DNA from: Silvania hatchlandensis
GTDB taxonomy: Bacteria; Pseudomonadota; Gammaproteobacteria; Enterobacterales; Enterobacteriaceae
Assembly: GCF_025564065.1 (NCBI RefSeq)
Contig: NZ_JAMGZK010000043.1
Coordinates: 62,001 to 126,000 of the forward strand
Reading direction: 5' to 3'
DNA: 64,000 nt
How positions within the stretch are numbered: position 1 is the stretch's first letter; each line of letters begins with the position of its first letter. Positions 1-8,406 of the stretch are shown here, one piece after another. The position numbers were made by a program, and so were the translations under genes. Under the pieces are notes generated by a model. It did not search any database and was not told the origin of the DNA. It saw only the letters and a program-made list of their open reading frames with translations.

Positions 1-515
1 AACGCAAAATTATTCGTGCCGCGCAGGATAACGGTACCGTGGCAATGAACAACCGTATTCCACTGCATTCACTCACGGCGGCTAACGTCATGGTTGAAGG
101 GTCGATTATCGGTTACGAAAGTAACGTCAAGTCGGGCGGTGTGGGGGCGCGTTACTTCGGTATCGGCGGTGATACGCAGTACCAGCTTGACCAGATTGCG
201 GTGAACCTGCGCGTGGTCAACGTCAGTACCGGCGAGATCCTCTCTTCAGTGACAACCAGTAAAACGATTCTCTCGTATGAAGTGCAGGCTGGGGTGTTCC
301 GTTTCATCGACTACCAACGACTGCTGGAAGGCGAAATTGGCTATACCTCTAACGAGCCGGTGATGCTCTGCCTGATGTCGGCTATCGAGACCGGGGTCAT
401 CTTCCTGATTAACGACGGTATCGATCGTGGCTTATGGGATCTGCAAAACAAGAATGAAGTGAAAAACGATGTTCTGGTGAAATACCGCGAGATGTCAATG
501 CCTCCGGAATCCTGA
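1..515 (+). CDS. csgG: CsgG, curli secretion channel lipoprotein (3' part)
   Basis: This is the last ~171 codons of csgG; the reading frame is open from base 3, so the start and lipobox lie outside the window. CsgG forms the outer-membrane nonameric channel that exports the curli subunits CsgA and CsgB. The visible part carries the conserved segments SGGVGARYFGIGGDTQYQL and SYEVQAGVFRFIDYQRLLEG and ends in MPPES, as in the E. coli protein. In K-12 it is the last gene of csgDEFG, and here too an intrinsic terminator follows 15 bases after the stop. The curli regulator yccT lies at the other end of this window. Identification is by recalled family sequence and is very secure. Confidence 0.97.
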   Translation, partial: RKIIRAAQDNGTVAMNNRIPLHSLTAANVMVEGSIIGYESNVKSGGVGARYFGIGGDTQYQLDQIAVNLRVVNVSTGEILSSVTTSKTILSYEVQAGVFRFIDYQRLLEGEIGYTSNEPVMLCLMSAIETGVIFLINDGIDRGLWDLQNKNEVKNDVLVKYREMSMPPES

Positions 516-530
516 CAGAAAGCGCATTAA

Positions 531-559
531 AAAGGCGAGACCTCAGTCTCGCCTTTTTT
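531..559 (+). terminator. Intrinsic terminator after csgG
   Basis: A perfect 11-bp stem (AAAGGCGAGAC / GTCTCGCCTTT) with a CTCA loop is followed by a T run. It ends the csg transcript, and the stop codon of convergent ycdZ lies inside it at 558. Confidence 0.9.
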
Positions 560-1040
560 ATTTGCTCAGCGCCGCCGCGTTGTTCGCCTTATCCCGCCGG
601 GCTGCCAGCCACAGCCCGCTGTTTTTCATCGCGTAGCCAAACACCAGCCCCAGCGCCAGAGAAGGCACGACCAGACGCCAGTCACCCTGCCCTGCGAAGG
701 TCGCACAGGCGCCCATGAAGGTCCCGGGGACGAACGACAGCAGCAGGTGTTTCGCCTGGATACACATTAAAAATGCCACCACGCCGGTCATCATATAGCC
801 GAAGATTTCCAGATGCGGTGCCAGCGCACTGCCATGGATAATGATCATCGCCCAGGCGACGCCGCTCATCAGCGTGCAGGCAGAGATAAAGAACCCCTTC
901 AACCCGCCCTGCGGACAGGCGAAATACGCCGTGCAGCCCAAAAAGCCCGCCCAGCTGAGAAGTCCTGACGAAACCGCGACCCAACCCCAGATCCCGGAAA
1001 GGATGCCGGTGGTCAGTGCTATAGAAAAGAGTATGTTCAT
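558..1040 (-). CDS. ycdZ: YcdZ, DUF1097 inner-membrane protein
   Basis: A 160-residue, very hydrophobic protein with about five membrane segments, of the DUF1097 family; its function is unknown. The ATG at 1040 (MNILFSIALTTGILSG) is chosen because it matches the start of E. coli YcdZ; the frame stays open to 1088, but those extra residues are polar and not family-like. Conserved family segments include WGWVAVSSGLLSWAGFLGC and AYFACPQGGLKG. It is convergent with csgG and shares the terminator region with it. The neighbouring ycdY-ycdX-ghrA genes run on the same strand but are separated by about 100 bases. Confidence 0.93.
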   Translation of the reverse strand: MNILFSIALTTGILSGIWGWVAVSSGLLSWAGFLGCTAYFACPQGGLKGFFISACTLMSGVAWAMIIIHGSALAPHLEIFGYMMTGVVAFLMCIQAKHLLLSFVPGTFMGACATFAGQGDWRLVVPSLALGLVFGYAMKNSGLWLAARRDKANNAAALSK

Positions 1041-1136
1041 GGCGCGCATCTTAGCAGATACGCGCCGAGGAAATGAGATCAGAAACACATAATATGTAGA
1101 ATGAGAGAAGCTGTTACATTCAAACAGTGATCTAAA

Positions 1137-1691
1137 TCACTCTTCATTCTCTTCCTGCAGCTCGTCCCACATTGCCGCCAGGGCATCGCGGGTTAGCGGT
1201 GCCATAGTGCGCCAGAATGGCGAGGTAGCATGGGCTTCGACCTTGCCGAGAAACGCCGCGCACCAGGGCAAAATGAACTCGGCGAACAGGGTCTCCAGCG
1301 CTTCGTTTTCATCTTCTGCAGAATGGTCTTCAATCCACGATGCCGCCAGCAGCAAGGTGCCGATGTGATCGGCAGGGGTATCGGTCAGCGGCATCCCGCG
1401 CGCAGAGAGGAAAGCACGCACTTCGGCTTCGGTCGCGCCCTCTTCCCAGGCTGAACGGTAAGGCGGAACGCGACACTCTTCGCCGACAAACAGCGCGTTA
1501 TAGTCGGCCGCAATTTGCTGCATGTCGCAGCTGTTTTGCAGACGCTGCAGCAGATCATCCTGTTCAAGCGGCCAGTTCTGTGCCAGCTTGCCTTCGCGCA
1601 CCAGGGTAAAGAGCGGTACCAGCAGCGGATCCTGCGGCTGACGGTAATACAGCGAGCCCAGTACGCGGCAGAGGATGGAAAATTCATTCAT
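1137..1691 (-). CDS. ycdY: YcdY, TorD/DmsD-family redox chaperone-like protein
   Basis: A 184-residue all-alpha protein of the TorD-like chaperone family, nearly identical along its length to E. coli YcdY. In E. coli, YcdY is reported to stimulate the zinc phosphatase YcdX, probably by helping metal loading; the sequence itself shows only the family match. Family features include VPPYRSAWEEGATEAEVRAF at mid-protein and the acidic C-terminus DELQEENEE. It lies just downstream of ycdX, 20 bases apart on the same strand, and is almost certainly cotranscribed with ghrA-ycdX. Confidence 0.94.
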   Translation of the reverse strand: MNEFSILCRVLGSLYYRQPQDPLLVPLFTLVREGKLAQNWPLEQDDLLQRLQNSCDMQQIAADYNALFVGEECRVPPYRSAWEEGATEAEVRAFLSARGMPLTDTPADHIGTLLLAASWIEDHSAEDENEALETLFAEFILPWCAAFLGKVEAHATSPFWRTMAPLTRDALAAMWDELQEENEE

Positions 1692-1711
1692 TTGTTGAGT
1701 CCATTACACAG

Positions 1712-2449
1712 TTAAAGTTCGGCAAATTCGGCGATCGGAGCCATACCACGCGACTCCAGGAAATTCAGTAAACGGCGGGGAGAGACGTTCAGAATTCGAT
1801 CTTCCGGGAACGCCACCTCATCGAGGATCTTACGGCATTCGCTAAAATCTCCCAGCGTAAACGCGGTATGGGAATCGGATCCCAGCGCCACGTAGCCGCC
1901 TGCATCACGCACCGCCGCAGCAACTTCCAGGCAGTTCGCTTCACTGCCCTTACGGGAGTGGATAAAGGAGGAGTTATTGATTTCCAGCGCCACGCGATGC
2001 TTCGCGGCGGCCTGCGCCACGGCCTGGATATCAATCGGGAACTTCGGATTCCCCGGATGGCTGATGATATGTACATTACCACTGGCGATGGTGGCAATCA
2101 TCGCTTCGGTATGGGTGGCTTTGTCCTGTGGGGCAAAAACCGGCTCATGGAAACCGGCAAGAATCAGATCCAGAGAGGTCAGCATCGGGCCGGTACAATC
2201 AATTTCACCCTGCGTGTTTTTGATGTTGGCTTCGATCCCGCGCAGGATCCCGACGCCATCAACCAGACGCGGCCAGATGCGCATATTCACAAAGTGCCAG
2301 TAGTGCGGCGCATCCGCCATATCAGGACCATGATCGGTGATCGCAAAGAGCTTAATGTTCTTAAGCCTGGCCTGGGCGATGTAGTCATGAAGATTGCTGT
2401 AGGCGTGGGTACTGGCGACGGTGTGCATATGCAGGTCAACGGGATACAT
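1712..2449 (-). CDS. ycdX: YcdX, PHP-domain zinc phosphatase
   Basis: A 245-residue PHP-superfamily metal-dependent phosphatase. The N-terminus [18 protein letters not shown] carries the HxH metal motif; further ligands sit in [19 protein letters not shown] and [10 protein letters not shown], which together provide the trinuclear zinc site of the family. The ATG at 2449, preceded by GGAGAGA, gives exactly the E. coli length; the upstream in-frame extension to 2491 is not conserved. It lies between ghrA and ycdY on the same strand. The physiological substrate is not established. Confidence 0.95.
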   Translation of the reverse strand: MYPVDLHMHTVASTHAYSNLHDYIAQARLKNIKLFAITDHGPDMADAPHYWHFVNMRIWPRLVDGVGILRGIEANIKNTQGEIDCTGPMLTSLDLILAGFHEPVFAPQDKATHTEAMIATIASGNVHIISHPGNPKFPIDIQAVAQAAAKHRVALEINNSSFIHSRKGSEANCLEVAAAVRDAGGYVALGSDSHTAFTLGDFSECRKILDEVAFPEDRILNVSPRRLLNFLESRGMAPIAEFAEL

Positions 2450-2507
2450 CATTCTCTCCTCTCGTGTTTCCCAAAGGATAGCAGCTATCACGGGCGTTTA
2501 TTAGCAA

Positions 2508-2529
2508 AAACCCGGCAACCGCCGGGTTT
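2508..2529 (-). terminator. Intrinsic terminator after ghrA
   Basis: A 9-bp stem (AAACCCGGC / GCCGGGTTT) with a 4-base loop and, read on the minus strand, a T run immediately after it. It lies between the ghrA stop and ycdX, so it may separate or attenuate ycdXY expression from ghrA. Confidence 0.75.
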
Positions 2530-2531
2530 AC

Positions 2532-3470
2532 TCAATAGCCCCGCTGGCGGTCAACGCGCCCGGTCACCGACTCACCCTGCTCCAGATGGGTAATGGTGCG
2601 GGCAATATACGACACCGCCTCTGCAGGACGGGTCACCGCCGCAACGTGCGGGGTCATCGCCACGCGCGGGTGTGCCCAGAGCGGGCTTTCTGGTGGTAAG
2701 GGTTCTTTGCTGTAGACATCCAGCATTGCGCCTTTCAGCTTCCCGCTCTCCAGGGCTTTCAGCAGGTCGGCCTCCACCAGATGCACGCCGCGCGCCAGAT
2801 TCATCACGTAGCTATTATCCGCCAGTTGGTTAAGCAGACCGCGGTTGATGATACCGACCGTCTCGGCGGTATTGGGCAGGAGGTTAATCAGCACCCGCGT
2901 TCCCTGTAAAAACGGTGACAGTTCGTCTGCCCCCGCAAAGCTGGTGATGCCTGGGTAGTCCTTACGTGTGCGGCTCCAGCAGCGCAGCGGAAAGCCCCAC
3001 GGTGCCAGCGCTTCGGCCACTTTCGAGCCCAACACCCCGGCACCAAGGATACCGATGGTAAAATCTTCACGTTGATAATCTGTCAGCGGCTCCCAGCGCG
3101 CCTGCTGTTTTAACGCCTGGTAATCATCAAAGCGACGGAACCAGTGCAGCACCTGGCTCACCGCGTACTCCTGCATCTGCTCGCCCATGCCGGTGTCTTC
3201 GAGGCGGAACAGCGGGATATTGTCGGCCAGCATATCCGGGTGCGCTTTCAGTTTACTGAGGATCGAGTCCACCCCGGCGCCCAGCGCAAAGACCGCTTTC
3301 AGATCCCGTCCCTGCAGCATCTCCACCGGCGGATGCCACACCAGTGCATAATCTGCCGGTTGGTTATCGCCGCGCTTCCACTCGCGCACCCGCGCGCCCG
3401 GCAGCGCCGTCAACAGCGCTTTTAGCCAGTATTGAGTATCAAAGGTCGGATGATAAAAAATGATGTCCAT
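2532..3470 (-). CDS. ghrA: Glyoxylate/hydroxypyruvate reductase A
   Basis: A 312-residue D-isomer-specific 2-hydroxyacid dehydrogenase that reduces glyoxylate to glycolate and hydroxypyruvate to glycerate with NADPH in the cytoplasm. The Rossmann motif is [16 protein letters not shown] (near residue 140). The catalytic Arg lies in [15 protein letters not shown], the Glu in [12 protein letters not shown], and the His in MTPHVAAVT. Length and sequence match E. coli GhrA (YcdW). It is the first gene of the ghrA-ycdX-ycdY set on the minus strand. Confidence 0.96.
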   Translation of the reverse strand: MDIIFYHPTFDTQYWLKALLTALPGARVREWKRGDNQPADYALVWHPPVEMLQGRDLKAVFALGAGVDSILSKLKAHPDMLADNIPLFRLEDTGMGEQMQEYAVSQVLHWFRRFDDYQALKQQARWEPLTDYQREDFTIGILGAGVLGSKVAEALAPWGFPLRCWSRTRKDYPGITSFAGADELSPFLQGTRVLINLLPNTAETVGIINRGLLNQLADNSYVMNLARGVHLVEADLLKALESGKLKGAMLDVYSKEPLPPESPLWAHPRVAMTPHVAAVTRPAEAVSYIARTITHLEQGESVTGRVDRQRGY

Positions 3471-3634
3471 TGCGATTGCCTTCTTTGTGCGGTTTTATGT
3501 TCATTTTCAAGTGCCTTGCAGCTTAGCAAACTTTTACGCCGAGGTCGTTGTCGATAAAAAAGTCACTTTCAGCACATTTAGAAATCATGTTGCTCGAAGT
3601 TTGTCTAAACACGCTAATTAACTGAAAAAGGTGA

Positions 3635-3663
3635 TTGACGCCGGAACGGCTTTTTCTTACATT
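3635..3663 (+). promoter_or_regulatory. Sigma-70 promoter of the first tRNA-Ser(GGA) gene
   Basis: TTGACG (-35) and TACATT (-10) are separated by 17 bases. A GC-rich discriminator (AGCGCCCG), typical of stringently controlled stable-RNA promoters, follows. Confidence 0.7.
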
Positions 3664-3697
3664 AGCGCCCGTCCCAGCAACAACGGGATGACAATAC

Positions 3698-3785
3698 GGT
3701 GAGGTGTCCGAGTGGCTGAAGGAGCACGCCTGGAAAGTGTGTATACGGCAACGTATCGAGGGTTCGAACCCCTCTCTCACCGCCA
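3698..3785 (+). tRNA. serX: tRNA-Ser, anticodon GGA (first copy)
   Basis: An 88-nt serine tRNA with the long variable arm and an encoded CCA. The anticodon GGA is at 3732-3734 in the loop CTGGAAA, and the T loop is GGTTCGAACC. The sequence is almost that of E. coli serW/serX. It sits next to ghrA, as serX does in K-12. An identical copy lies at 6766-6853. Confidence 0.97.
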
Positions 3786-3798
3786 TATTCGAGAAAAA

Positions 3799-3826
3799 GC
3801 TCGTACGCAAGTACGGGCTTTTTTTT
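3799..3826 (+). terminator. Intrinsic terminator of the first tRNA-Ser(GGA)
   Basis: The hairpin GCTCGTAC-GCAA-GTACGGGC, with one G-U pair, is followed by eight T. The same element recurs at 3983-4010 and after the second tRNA copy. Confidence 0.85.
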
Positions 3827-3982
3827 CATCTATATGCCCCCGAAAGAGAGGGGCGAGAATCCTCGACCAGGGTTCGACAACTGGCTGTAGCCAGTTGGAC
3901 AGACTGAGAGCGTAGCGAACAGGCTGCCCGCAGGGCGAGCGAAGCGAGTCAGCCCCTCTCTCACCGCCATATTTGAAGAAGA

Positions 3983-4010
3983 GCTCGTACGCAAGTACGG
4001 GCTTTTTTTT
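3983..4010 (+). terminator. Duplicate of the tRNA-Ser(GGA) terminator
   Basis: The same 20-base hairpin plus eight T as at 3799, located behind a repeated tRNA 3' end. It provides a second stop for read-through from the tRNA. Confidence 0.8.
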
Positions 4011-4044
4011 CATTTATACGCCCCTCTCTCACCGCCATCAGGCG

Positions 4045-4950
4045 TCACTCCTCCACTATCCTTGCATATTCCTCGGTCAAAAAATCCACCAGAGTCTTCA
4101 CCGACGGCAATAACCCACGCCGGGACGGATACACGGCATGAATCACTTCTCGTCGCGGCTCCCATTGTTCGAGCACCCTGACCAACGCTCCTGACGCAAG
4201 CTGGTCTTTCACCATTAAGATGGGTAACTGCACCACGCCAACGCCCGCCATGGCCGCTTCACGCAGTGCCAGCATGTCGGTGGTCACTAAGCGCGGCGTA
4301 AAATGGATCTCGGCCTTCGCCCCATCCGGGCCATGCAGTTCCCACTTATGCACCTGCTTACCGGCCCCCATACTCAACCCTGGCCATTGGCTGAGCTCGG
4401 CGGGCATAGCCGGTTTACCCCTGCTCTCAATCAGATGGGGGCCTGCGACCAGGCAATGTCCCCGGTCGGCCAGCACCCGCAGCACCAGATCGCTGTCATC
4501 AAACGGGCGCGGACGCACGCGGATGGCGATATCAATCCCCTCGGCCACCAGGTCCACCCGGCGATTGGTGGCTTCGAGCTGCAGGTTGATCCCCGGATAG
4601 CGGGCCATAAAGCGCGCCAGCATCGGCCCAACGTGAACATGCAGGATCGTCACCGGACAGGTGATCCTGACCATGCCGCGCGGTTCCGCCTGCAGCGCCG
4701 CAACGGCTTCTTCTGCCGCCTCGGCTTCTATCAGCATCGCTTTGCAGTGCTGATAGAAAGTGTGCCCCACCTCGGTCACGGTAAACTGCCGCGTAGTGCG
4801 CTGGATTAAGCGCACCCCAAGTCGTGCTTCCAACTGGGCAATCCGGCGGCTCAGTTTGGATTTTGGCTGATCGAGCGCCCTGCCCGCCGCCGCAAAACCA
4901 CCGTAATCGACCACTTTCACGAACCAGACAAAGTCGTTGAGATCCTGCAT
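4045..4950 (-). CDS. LysR-family transcriptional regulator
   Basis: A 301-residue LysR-type regulator. The N-terminal winged helix-turn-helix spans residues ~1-60 (YGGFAAAGRALDQPKSKLS RRIAQLE); the remainder is the two-lobed effector domain, including ITCPVTILHVHVGPMLARFM. It is divergent from a pirin/isochorismatase pair, starting about 110 bases from the pirin ATG, so it most likely controls that pair and itself. The effector cannot be read from the sequence. The stop lies only 8 bases from the last tRNA-derived repeat, so the gene belongs to the cassette between the two tRNA-Ser genes. Confidence 0.92.
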   Translation of the reverse strand: MQDLNDFVWFVKVVDYGGFAAAGRALDQPKSKLSRRIAQLEARLGVRLIQRTTRQFTVTEVGHTFYQHCKAMLIEAEAAEEAVAALQAEPRGMVRITCPVTILHVHVGPMLARFMARYPGINLQLEATNRRVDLVAEGIDIAIRVRPRPFDDSDLVLRVLADRGHCLVAGPHLIESRGKPAMPAELSQWPGLSMGAGKQVHKWELHGPDGAKAEIHFTPRLVTTDMLALREAAMAGVGVVQLPILMVKDQLASGALVRVLEQWEPRREVIHAVYPSRRGLLPSVKTLVDFLTEEYARIVEE

Positions 4951-5060
4951 ACCACCCTCATCGTTCCATTTATGGAACTGTGAATGTCATTTTCACACTC
5001 TACCGCGAAATTAAAGCTGAATATAAGCTAATAGCATCAACCGAACATCAGGAGAAGAAA

Positions 5061-5921
5061 ATGAAAAACATCACTGGCGTCTACACAGCCCCCCGTCCGC
5101 ACTGGGTTGGCGACGGTTTCCCGGTACGTTCCATGTTTTCTTACCAGACTCACGGCGAGCCGCTGAGCCCGTTTTTACTGCTGGATTACGCGGGTCCGCA
5201 CAACTTCCCGGCTGACGGCGCGAAACGCGGGGTGGGTGAGCACCCGCACCGTGGCTTTGAAACGGTCACTATTGTCTATTCCGGAGAAGTGGAGCATCGC
5301 GACTCGACGGGGAAAGGCGGCGTGATTGGCCCGGGAGACGTTCAGTGGATGACCGCCGGAGCCGGGATCCTGCACGAGGAATTTCACTCCAGCGCCTTCG
5401 CCCAACAGGGTGGCGAGCTCAAAATGATGCAGCTGTGGGTCAACCTGCCCGCGAAGGACAAAATGGCGGCACCGGGCTATCAGAGCATCACCAAAAACGC
5501 GATCCCGGTGGTGGCGTTACCGGATAACAGCGGTGAACTGCGCGTGATCGCCGGTCGTTACGGTGACGTGGCGGGGCCTGCGCATACCTTCTCACCCCTG
5601 AATGTCTGGGACATCGCGCTGCGCCAGGGAAGCCATCTGACGCTCGAGCAGCCTGCAGGCTGGAGCACCGCGCTGGTAGTGCTTGAAGGCAGCGTCGTCG
5701 TAAACGGAACGGCGAAGGCCAGCGAAGCACAGCTGGTGGTGTTGAGCCAGGAAGGAGAAAAGGTACATCTGGAAGCCAGCAGTGATGCCAAAGTGCTGCT
5801 GATGGCCGGGGAGCCGCTGAACGAACCGATTGTCGGCTATGGTCCGTTCGTGATGAACAGCAAAAGCGAAATCGCGGAAGCGATAAGCGATTTCAATTCC
5901 GGCCGCTTTGGCCAGATCTGA
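5061..5921 (+). CDS. Pirin-family bicupin protein
   Basis: A 286-residue protein of the pirin family. Iron-binding residues are visible in the N-terminal cupin: [19 protein letters not shown] supplies the two His, and [10 protein letters not shown] the later His and Glu. Bacterial relatives such as E. coli YhhW show quercetinase activity in vitro, but the substrate here is not known. The ATG at 5061 follows AGGAGAAG at a good distance; an upstream in-frame start at 4980 lacks a ribosome-binding site and family similarity. It is followed 20 bases later by an isochorismatase-family gene in an evident two-gene operon divergent from a LysR regulator. Confidence 0.92.
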   Translation: MKNITGVYTAPRPHWVGDGFPVRSMFSYQTHGEPLSPFLLLDYAGPHNFPADGAKRGVGEHPHRGFETVTIVYSGEVEHRDSTGKGGVIGPGDVQWMTAGAGILHEEFHSSAFAQQGGELKMMQLWVNLPAKDKMAAPGYQSITKNAIPVVALPDNSGELRVIAGRYGDVAGPAHTFSPLNVWDIALRQGSHLTLEQPAGWSTALVVLEGSVVVNGTAKASEAQLVVLSQEGEKVHLEASSDAKVLLMAGEPLNEPIVGYGPFVMNSKSEIAEAISDFNSGRFGQI

Positions 5922-5941
5922 AGAGAGTAAAGGAGAAGATA

Positions 5942-6619
5942 ATGTCTACCCCAGCAAATTTTAAAGGTGCGCGTCCGGTCATTGATGCGAATGATGCGGT
6001 GATGCTGCTTATCGATCACCAGAGCGGACTGTTTCAGACCGTCGGAGACATGCCGATGCCAGAGCTGCGTGCCCACGCGGCGGCACTGGCCAAAATAGCT
6101 ACCCTGGCGAATATTCCGGTAATAACCACCGCCTCGGTACCGCAAGGGCCAAACGGGCCGTTAATCCCGGAGATCCACGCTAACGCTCCGCATGCGCAGT
6201 ATGTCGCACGCAAAGGTGAAATCAATGCCTGGGATAACCCGGAATTCGTTGCCGCCGTAAAAGCAACCGGGCGGAATACGCTGATCATTGCTGGCACCAT
6301 CACCAGCGTGTGCATGGCTTTCCCGTCGATCAGCGCGGTGGCTGACGGTTATAAAGTGTTTGCGGTTATTGATGCCTCGGGCACCTACAGCAAAATGGCG
6401 CAGGAGATAACTCTGGCGCGGGTGGTTCAGGCGGGTGTCGTACCGATGGATACCGCCGCGGTCGCCTCTGAGATCCAGCGCAGCTGGAATCGTGAAGATG
6501 CTGCTGAGTGGGCGGAGGTCTACACGCATATCTTCCCGGCCTATCAGTTGCTGATTGAAAGCTACAGCAAAGCACAAGAGGTGGTAAAAAATAGAGAAGT
6601 GCTCGATTCGCAGCGCTAA
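5942..6619 (+). CDS. Isochorismatase-family cysteine hydrolase (YcaC-like)
   Basis: A 225-residue member of the isochorismatase-like hydrolases, closest in type to YcaC. The catalytic Asp is in [12 protein letters not shown] (residues ~20-31), the Lys in [12 protein letters not shown], and the nucleophile Cys in [12 protein letters not shown] after the usual cis-peptide region. The substrate is unknown; members cleave amides, carbamates or isochorismate. AAAGGAGAAGATA precedes the ATG, and the gene is coupled to the pirin gene. The C-terminus carries an acidic/polar extension ([11 protein letters not shown]). Confidence 0.92.
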   Translation: MSTPANFKGARPVIDANDAVMLLIDHQSGLFQTVGDMPMPELRAHAAALAKIATLANIPVITTASVPQGPNGPLIPEIHANAPHAQYVARKGEINAWDNPEFVAAVKATGRNTLIIAGTITSVCMAFPSISAVADGYKVFAVIDASGTYSKMAQEITLARVVQAGVVPMDTAAVASEIQRSWNREDAAEWAEVYTHIFPAYQLLIESYSKAQEVVKNREVLDSQR

Positions 6620-6625
6620 TACCCC

Positions 6626-6652
6626 GCTCCACGGTGTAAAAAACCGTGGAGC
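6626..6652 (+). terminator. Hairpin after the pirin/isochorismatase operon
   Basis: A perfect 9-bp stem (GCTCCACGG / CCGTGGAGC) with a 9-base loop lies 7 bases after the stop codon. It has only a weak T tract (TGATTATT), so it is a probable but not ideal terminator. Confidence 0.5.
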
Positions 6653-6695
6653 TGATTATTGCTTAACCGAACAGGTCTTAATGCATAAAATATGC

Positions 6696-6724
6696 TTGAC
6701 CGTTTTGGCCTGACTGCCTATAGT
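6696..6724 (+). promoter_or_regulatory. Sigma-70 promoter of the second tRNA-Ser(GGA) gene
   Basis: TTGACC and TATAGT are separated by 17 bases, followed by a GC-rich discriminator. It differs in sequence from the promoter of the first copy; the two upstream regions converge only at ACAATACGGTGAGG. Confidence 0.8.
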
Positions 6725-6765
6725 AGCGCCCCGTTGCCCCCGAGAGGAAAGGCAGCGAACAATAC

Positions 6766-6853
6766 GGTGAGGTGTCCGAGTGGCTGAAGGAGCACGCCTG
6801 GAAAGTGTGTATACGGCAACGTATCGAGGGTTCGAACCCCTCTCTCACCGCCA
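6766..6853 (+). tRNA. tRNA-Ser, anticodon GGA (second copy)
   Basis: It is identical over all 88 bases to the tRNA at 3698-3785, including the encoded CCA. Together the two copies bracket the LysR/pirin/isochorismatase cassette. It has its own promoter and a copy of the same terminator. Confidence 0.97.
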
Positions 6854-6865
6854 TATTTAGAAAGA

Positions 6866-6893
6866 GCTCGTACGCAAGTACGGGCTTTTTTTT
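6866..6893 (+). terminator. Intrinsic terminator of the second tRNA-Ser(GGA)
   Basis: The same GCTCGTAC-GCAA-GTACGGGC hairpin and eight T as after the first copy. Confidence 0.85.
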
Positions 6894-7018
6894 CATTTAT
6901 ACGTCCCCGAAAGAGAGAGCCGCCCTGGCACGTTCACGGGTGATGCGACTGACAGAGAAGCACAGAACTTAAAGTGAACGGAACCACCACCGGAGCCGCA
7001 TGCTCCCCCTCACCCCAA

Positions 7019-7091
7019 CCCTCTCCCTGAATGGAGAGGGGGCCGACCGTGCCAATTTTTTTGTGGGGATCCCTCTCCCCACGGGAGAGGG
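7019..7091. repeat. Double palindromic repeat, CCCTCTCC type
   Basis: Two hairpins, CCCTCTCC/GGAGAGGG (7019-7040) and CCCTCTCCC/GGGAGAGGG (7071-7091), are joined by ~30 bases that include a TTTTTTT tract. They lie in the ~300-base stretch between the second tRNA-Ser and phoH, which otherwise holds only the phoH terminator. The arrangement looks like a dispersed intergenic element (REP or MITE-like), though copy number cannot be judged from one window. Confidence 0.5.
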
Positions 7092-7113
7092 AATAAAGCG
7101 GCCGCACAAAAAA

Positions 7114-7137
7114 CAAAGCCCGGTTTCCCGGGCTTTG
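7114..7137 (-). terminator. Intrinsic terminator after phoH
   Basis: The stem CAAAGCCCGG / CCGGGCTTTG has a 4-base loop and is followed by T6 on the minus strand, 15 bases past the phoH stop codon. Confidence 0.85.
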
Positions 7138-7152
7138 CACAATGTATCAAAA

Positions 7153-7941
7153 TCAATAGTAGGCGTTCAGCGTCCGCTGGCAGAGTGCCGAGCGCACGCA
7201 GTCGTCTTTGGTAAACTGCACAATTCCCACCATATCATCTTCAACAAAACGTGCCATTGCATCGCTTAAGCCGGATTTGACGCCGCGAGGCAGGTCACAC
7301 TGGGTAATGTCGCCGTTAACGATAACCGTAACGTTTTCCCCGAGGCGCGTTAAAAACATCTTCATCTGCGCAGCAGTTACGTTCTGAGCCTCGTCGAGAA
7401 TCACAACTGCATTTTCAAATGTACGTCCGCGCATATAGGCGAACGGCGCAATTTCTACCTTACCGATTTCAGGGCGCAGGCAGTACTGCATAAAGGATGC
7501 ACCGAGTCGCTTCACCAGCACGTCATAGACGGGCCGGAAGTACGGGGCAAACTTCTCCGAAATATCGCCGGGCAAGAAGCCGAGATCTTCATCGGCCTGC
7601 AGTACCGGACGGGTGACAATAATCTTCTCAACATCCTTATGAATCAGAGCTTCTGCCGCTTTGGCTGCACTTATCCAGGTCTTCCCGCATCCGGCTTCAC
7701 CGGTTGCAAAGATAAGCGACTTACTCTCGATAGCATTCAGGTACTGCGCCTGAGCGTCATTGCGTGGGGCAATTGGGGACATATCACGGCTGTCCCGCGC
7801 CATGCCAATTGCTTCTACGCCACTCATCTGCACAAGCGAGGTGACCGATTCTTCTTCACGCTGTTTATGGCTGCGTGAATCCCGTCTCAGCACACGTTTT
7901 GCTTCGCGACGAGCTTTGATCACTGCTTTTTGTCTTCCCAT
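7153..7941 (-). CDS. phoH: PhoH, phosphate-starvation-inducible ATPase
   Basis: A PhoH-family P-loop protein, 262 residues from the ATG at 7941 (MGRQKAVIKARREAKRVLRR), preceded by AAGGTG. Walker A is FATGEAGCGKTWIS, Walker B VVILDEAQN, and there is a conserved RGVKSGLSD segment. PhoH binds ATP and is induced by phosphate limitation in E. coli; its cellular role is still uncertain. The same frame is open upstream to 8214, adding 91 polar, low-complexity residues (starting MVGSSTGQGKRNN); E. coli PhoH has also been annotated in a ~354-residue form, so the longer start cannot be excluded. Upstream bases to 8435 contain no other clear gene. Confidence 0.9.
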   Translation of the reverse strand: MGRQKAVIKARREAKRVLRRDSRSHKQREEESVTSLVQMSGVEAIGMARDSRDMSPIAPRNDAQAQYLNAIESKSLIFATGEAGCGKTWISAAKAAEALIHKDVEKIIVTRPVLQADEDLGFLPGDISEKFAPYFRPVYDVLVKRLGASFMQYCLRPEIGKVEIAPFAYMRGRTFENAVVILDEAQNVTAAQMKMFLTRLGENVTVIVNGDITQCDLPRGVKSGLSDAMARFVEDDMVGIVQFTKDDCVRSALCQRTLNAYY

Positions 7942-8406
7942 GGATAGCACCTTGAGTTGTTGGTATTCATCACTCGCGCCATTGGCGCGATTAGGCGAAC
8001 GAACATCTGAGGGTTGGCTTCCTTTTAAGCCAGAGCTTTCTTGGTTAGGTGACACGACCGAATCGCTATGCTCACCATTCGGCGGGTCGGAGAAATCAGG
8101 ATGCGCTGTGGAGGGGGAGAATTTTGTGGCGAAGAGATCGCTGCCGGAGGTGGGGCCTCCGCGCCGGGTGCTGCGGTTGTTTCGTTTACCTTGTCCAGTA
8201 GAGGACCCAACCATTCGCGATCTCCAAAGTGATTGATCATCACCGTAGGTGTTTACCGCTGTCTTAAAATAAGTACAACAGGATTTATCATAAATGCAAC
8301 ATTTATTTTACCTGAGTGCAACTTTTAAGACTCACCCTACAGTTCTGGAGAGTGTGATAGAAAAATATTACAGAAATATAACAACAGCAAAACAATCTTA
8401 AATAGC

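Larger units (their letters stand above)
3769..4037 (+). repeat. Tandem repeats of the tRNA-Ser 3' end plus terminator
   Basis: The 17-base tRNA 3' end CCCCTCTCTCACCGCCA occurs at 3769-3785 (in the tRNA), again at 3953-3969, and again at 4021-4037. The first two are each followed by the same terminator (3799-3826 and 3983-4010). The arrangement resembles the rtT repeats behind E. coli tyrT. The spacer at 3840-3952 shows no coding frame of its own. Confidence 0.8.

Noticed and set aside
1868-2593. 241-residue frame antisense to ycdX
   Set aside because: It is fully covered by conserved ycdX on the minus strand, with no ribosome-binding site and no domain.
3523-4013. Short frames overlapping the first tRNA-Ser and its repeats
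   Set aside because: They translate the tRNA and terminator sequence; the same peptides recur at the second tRNA copy only because the DNA is repeated.
8342-8365. Possible Pho box upstream of phoH
   Set aside because: On the minus strand CTGTAAT and CTATCAC are present, but the repeat spacing is 13 rather than 11 bases, so it does not fit a PhoB site well.
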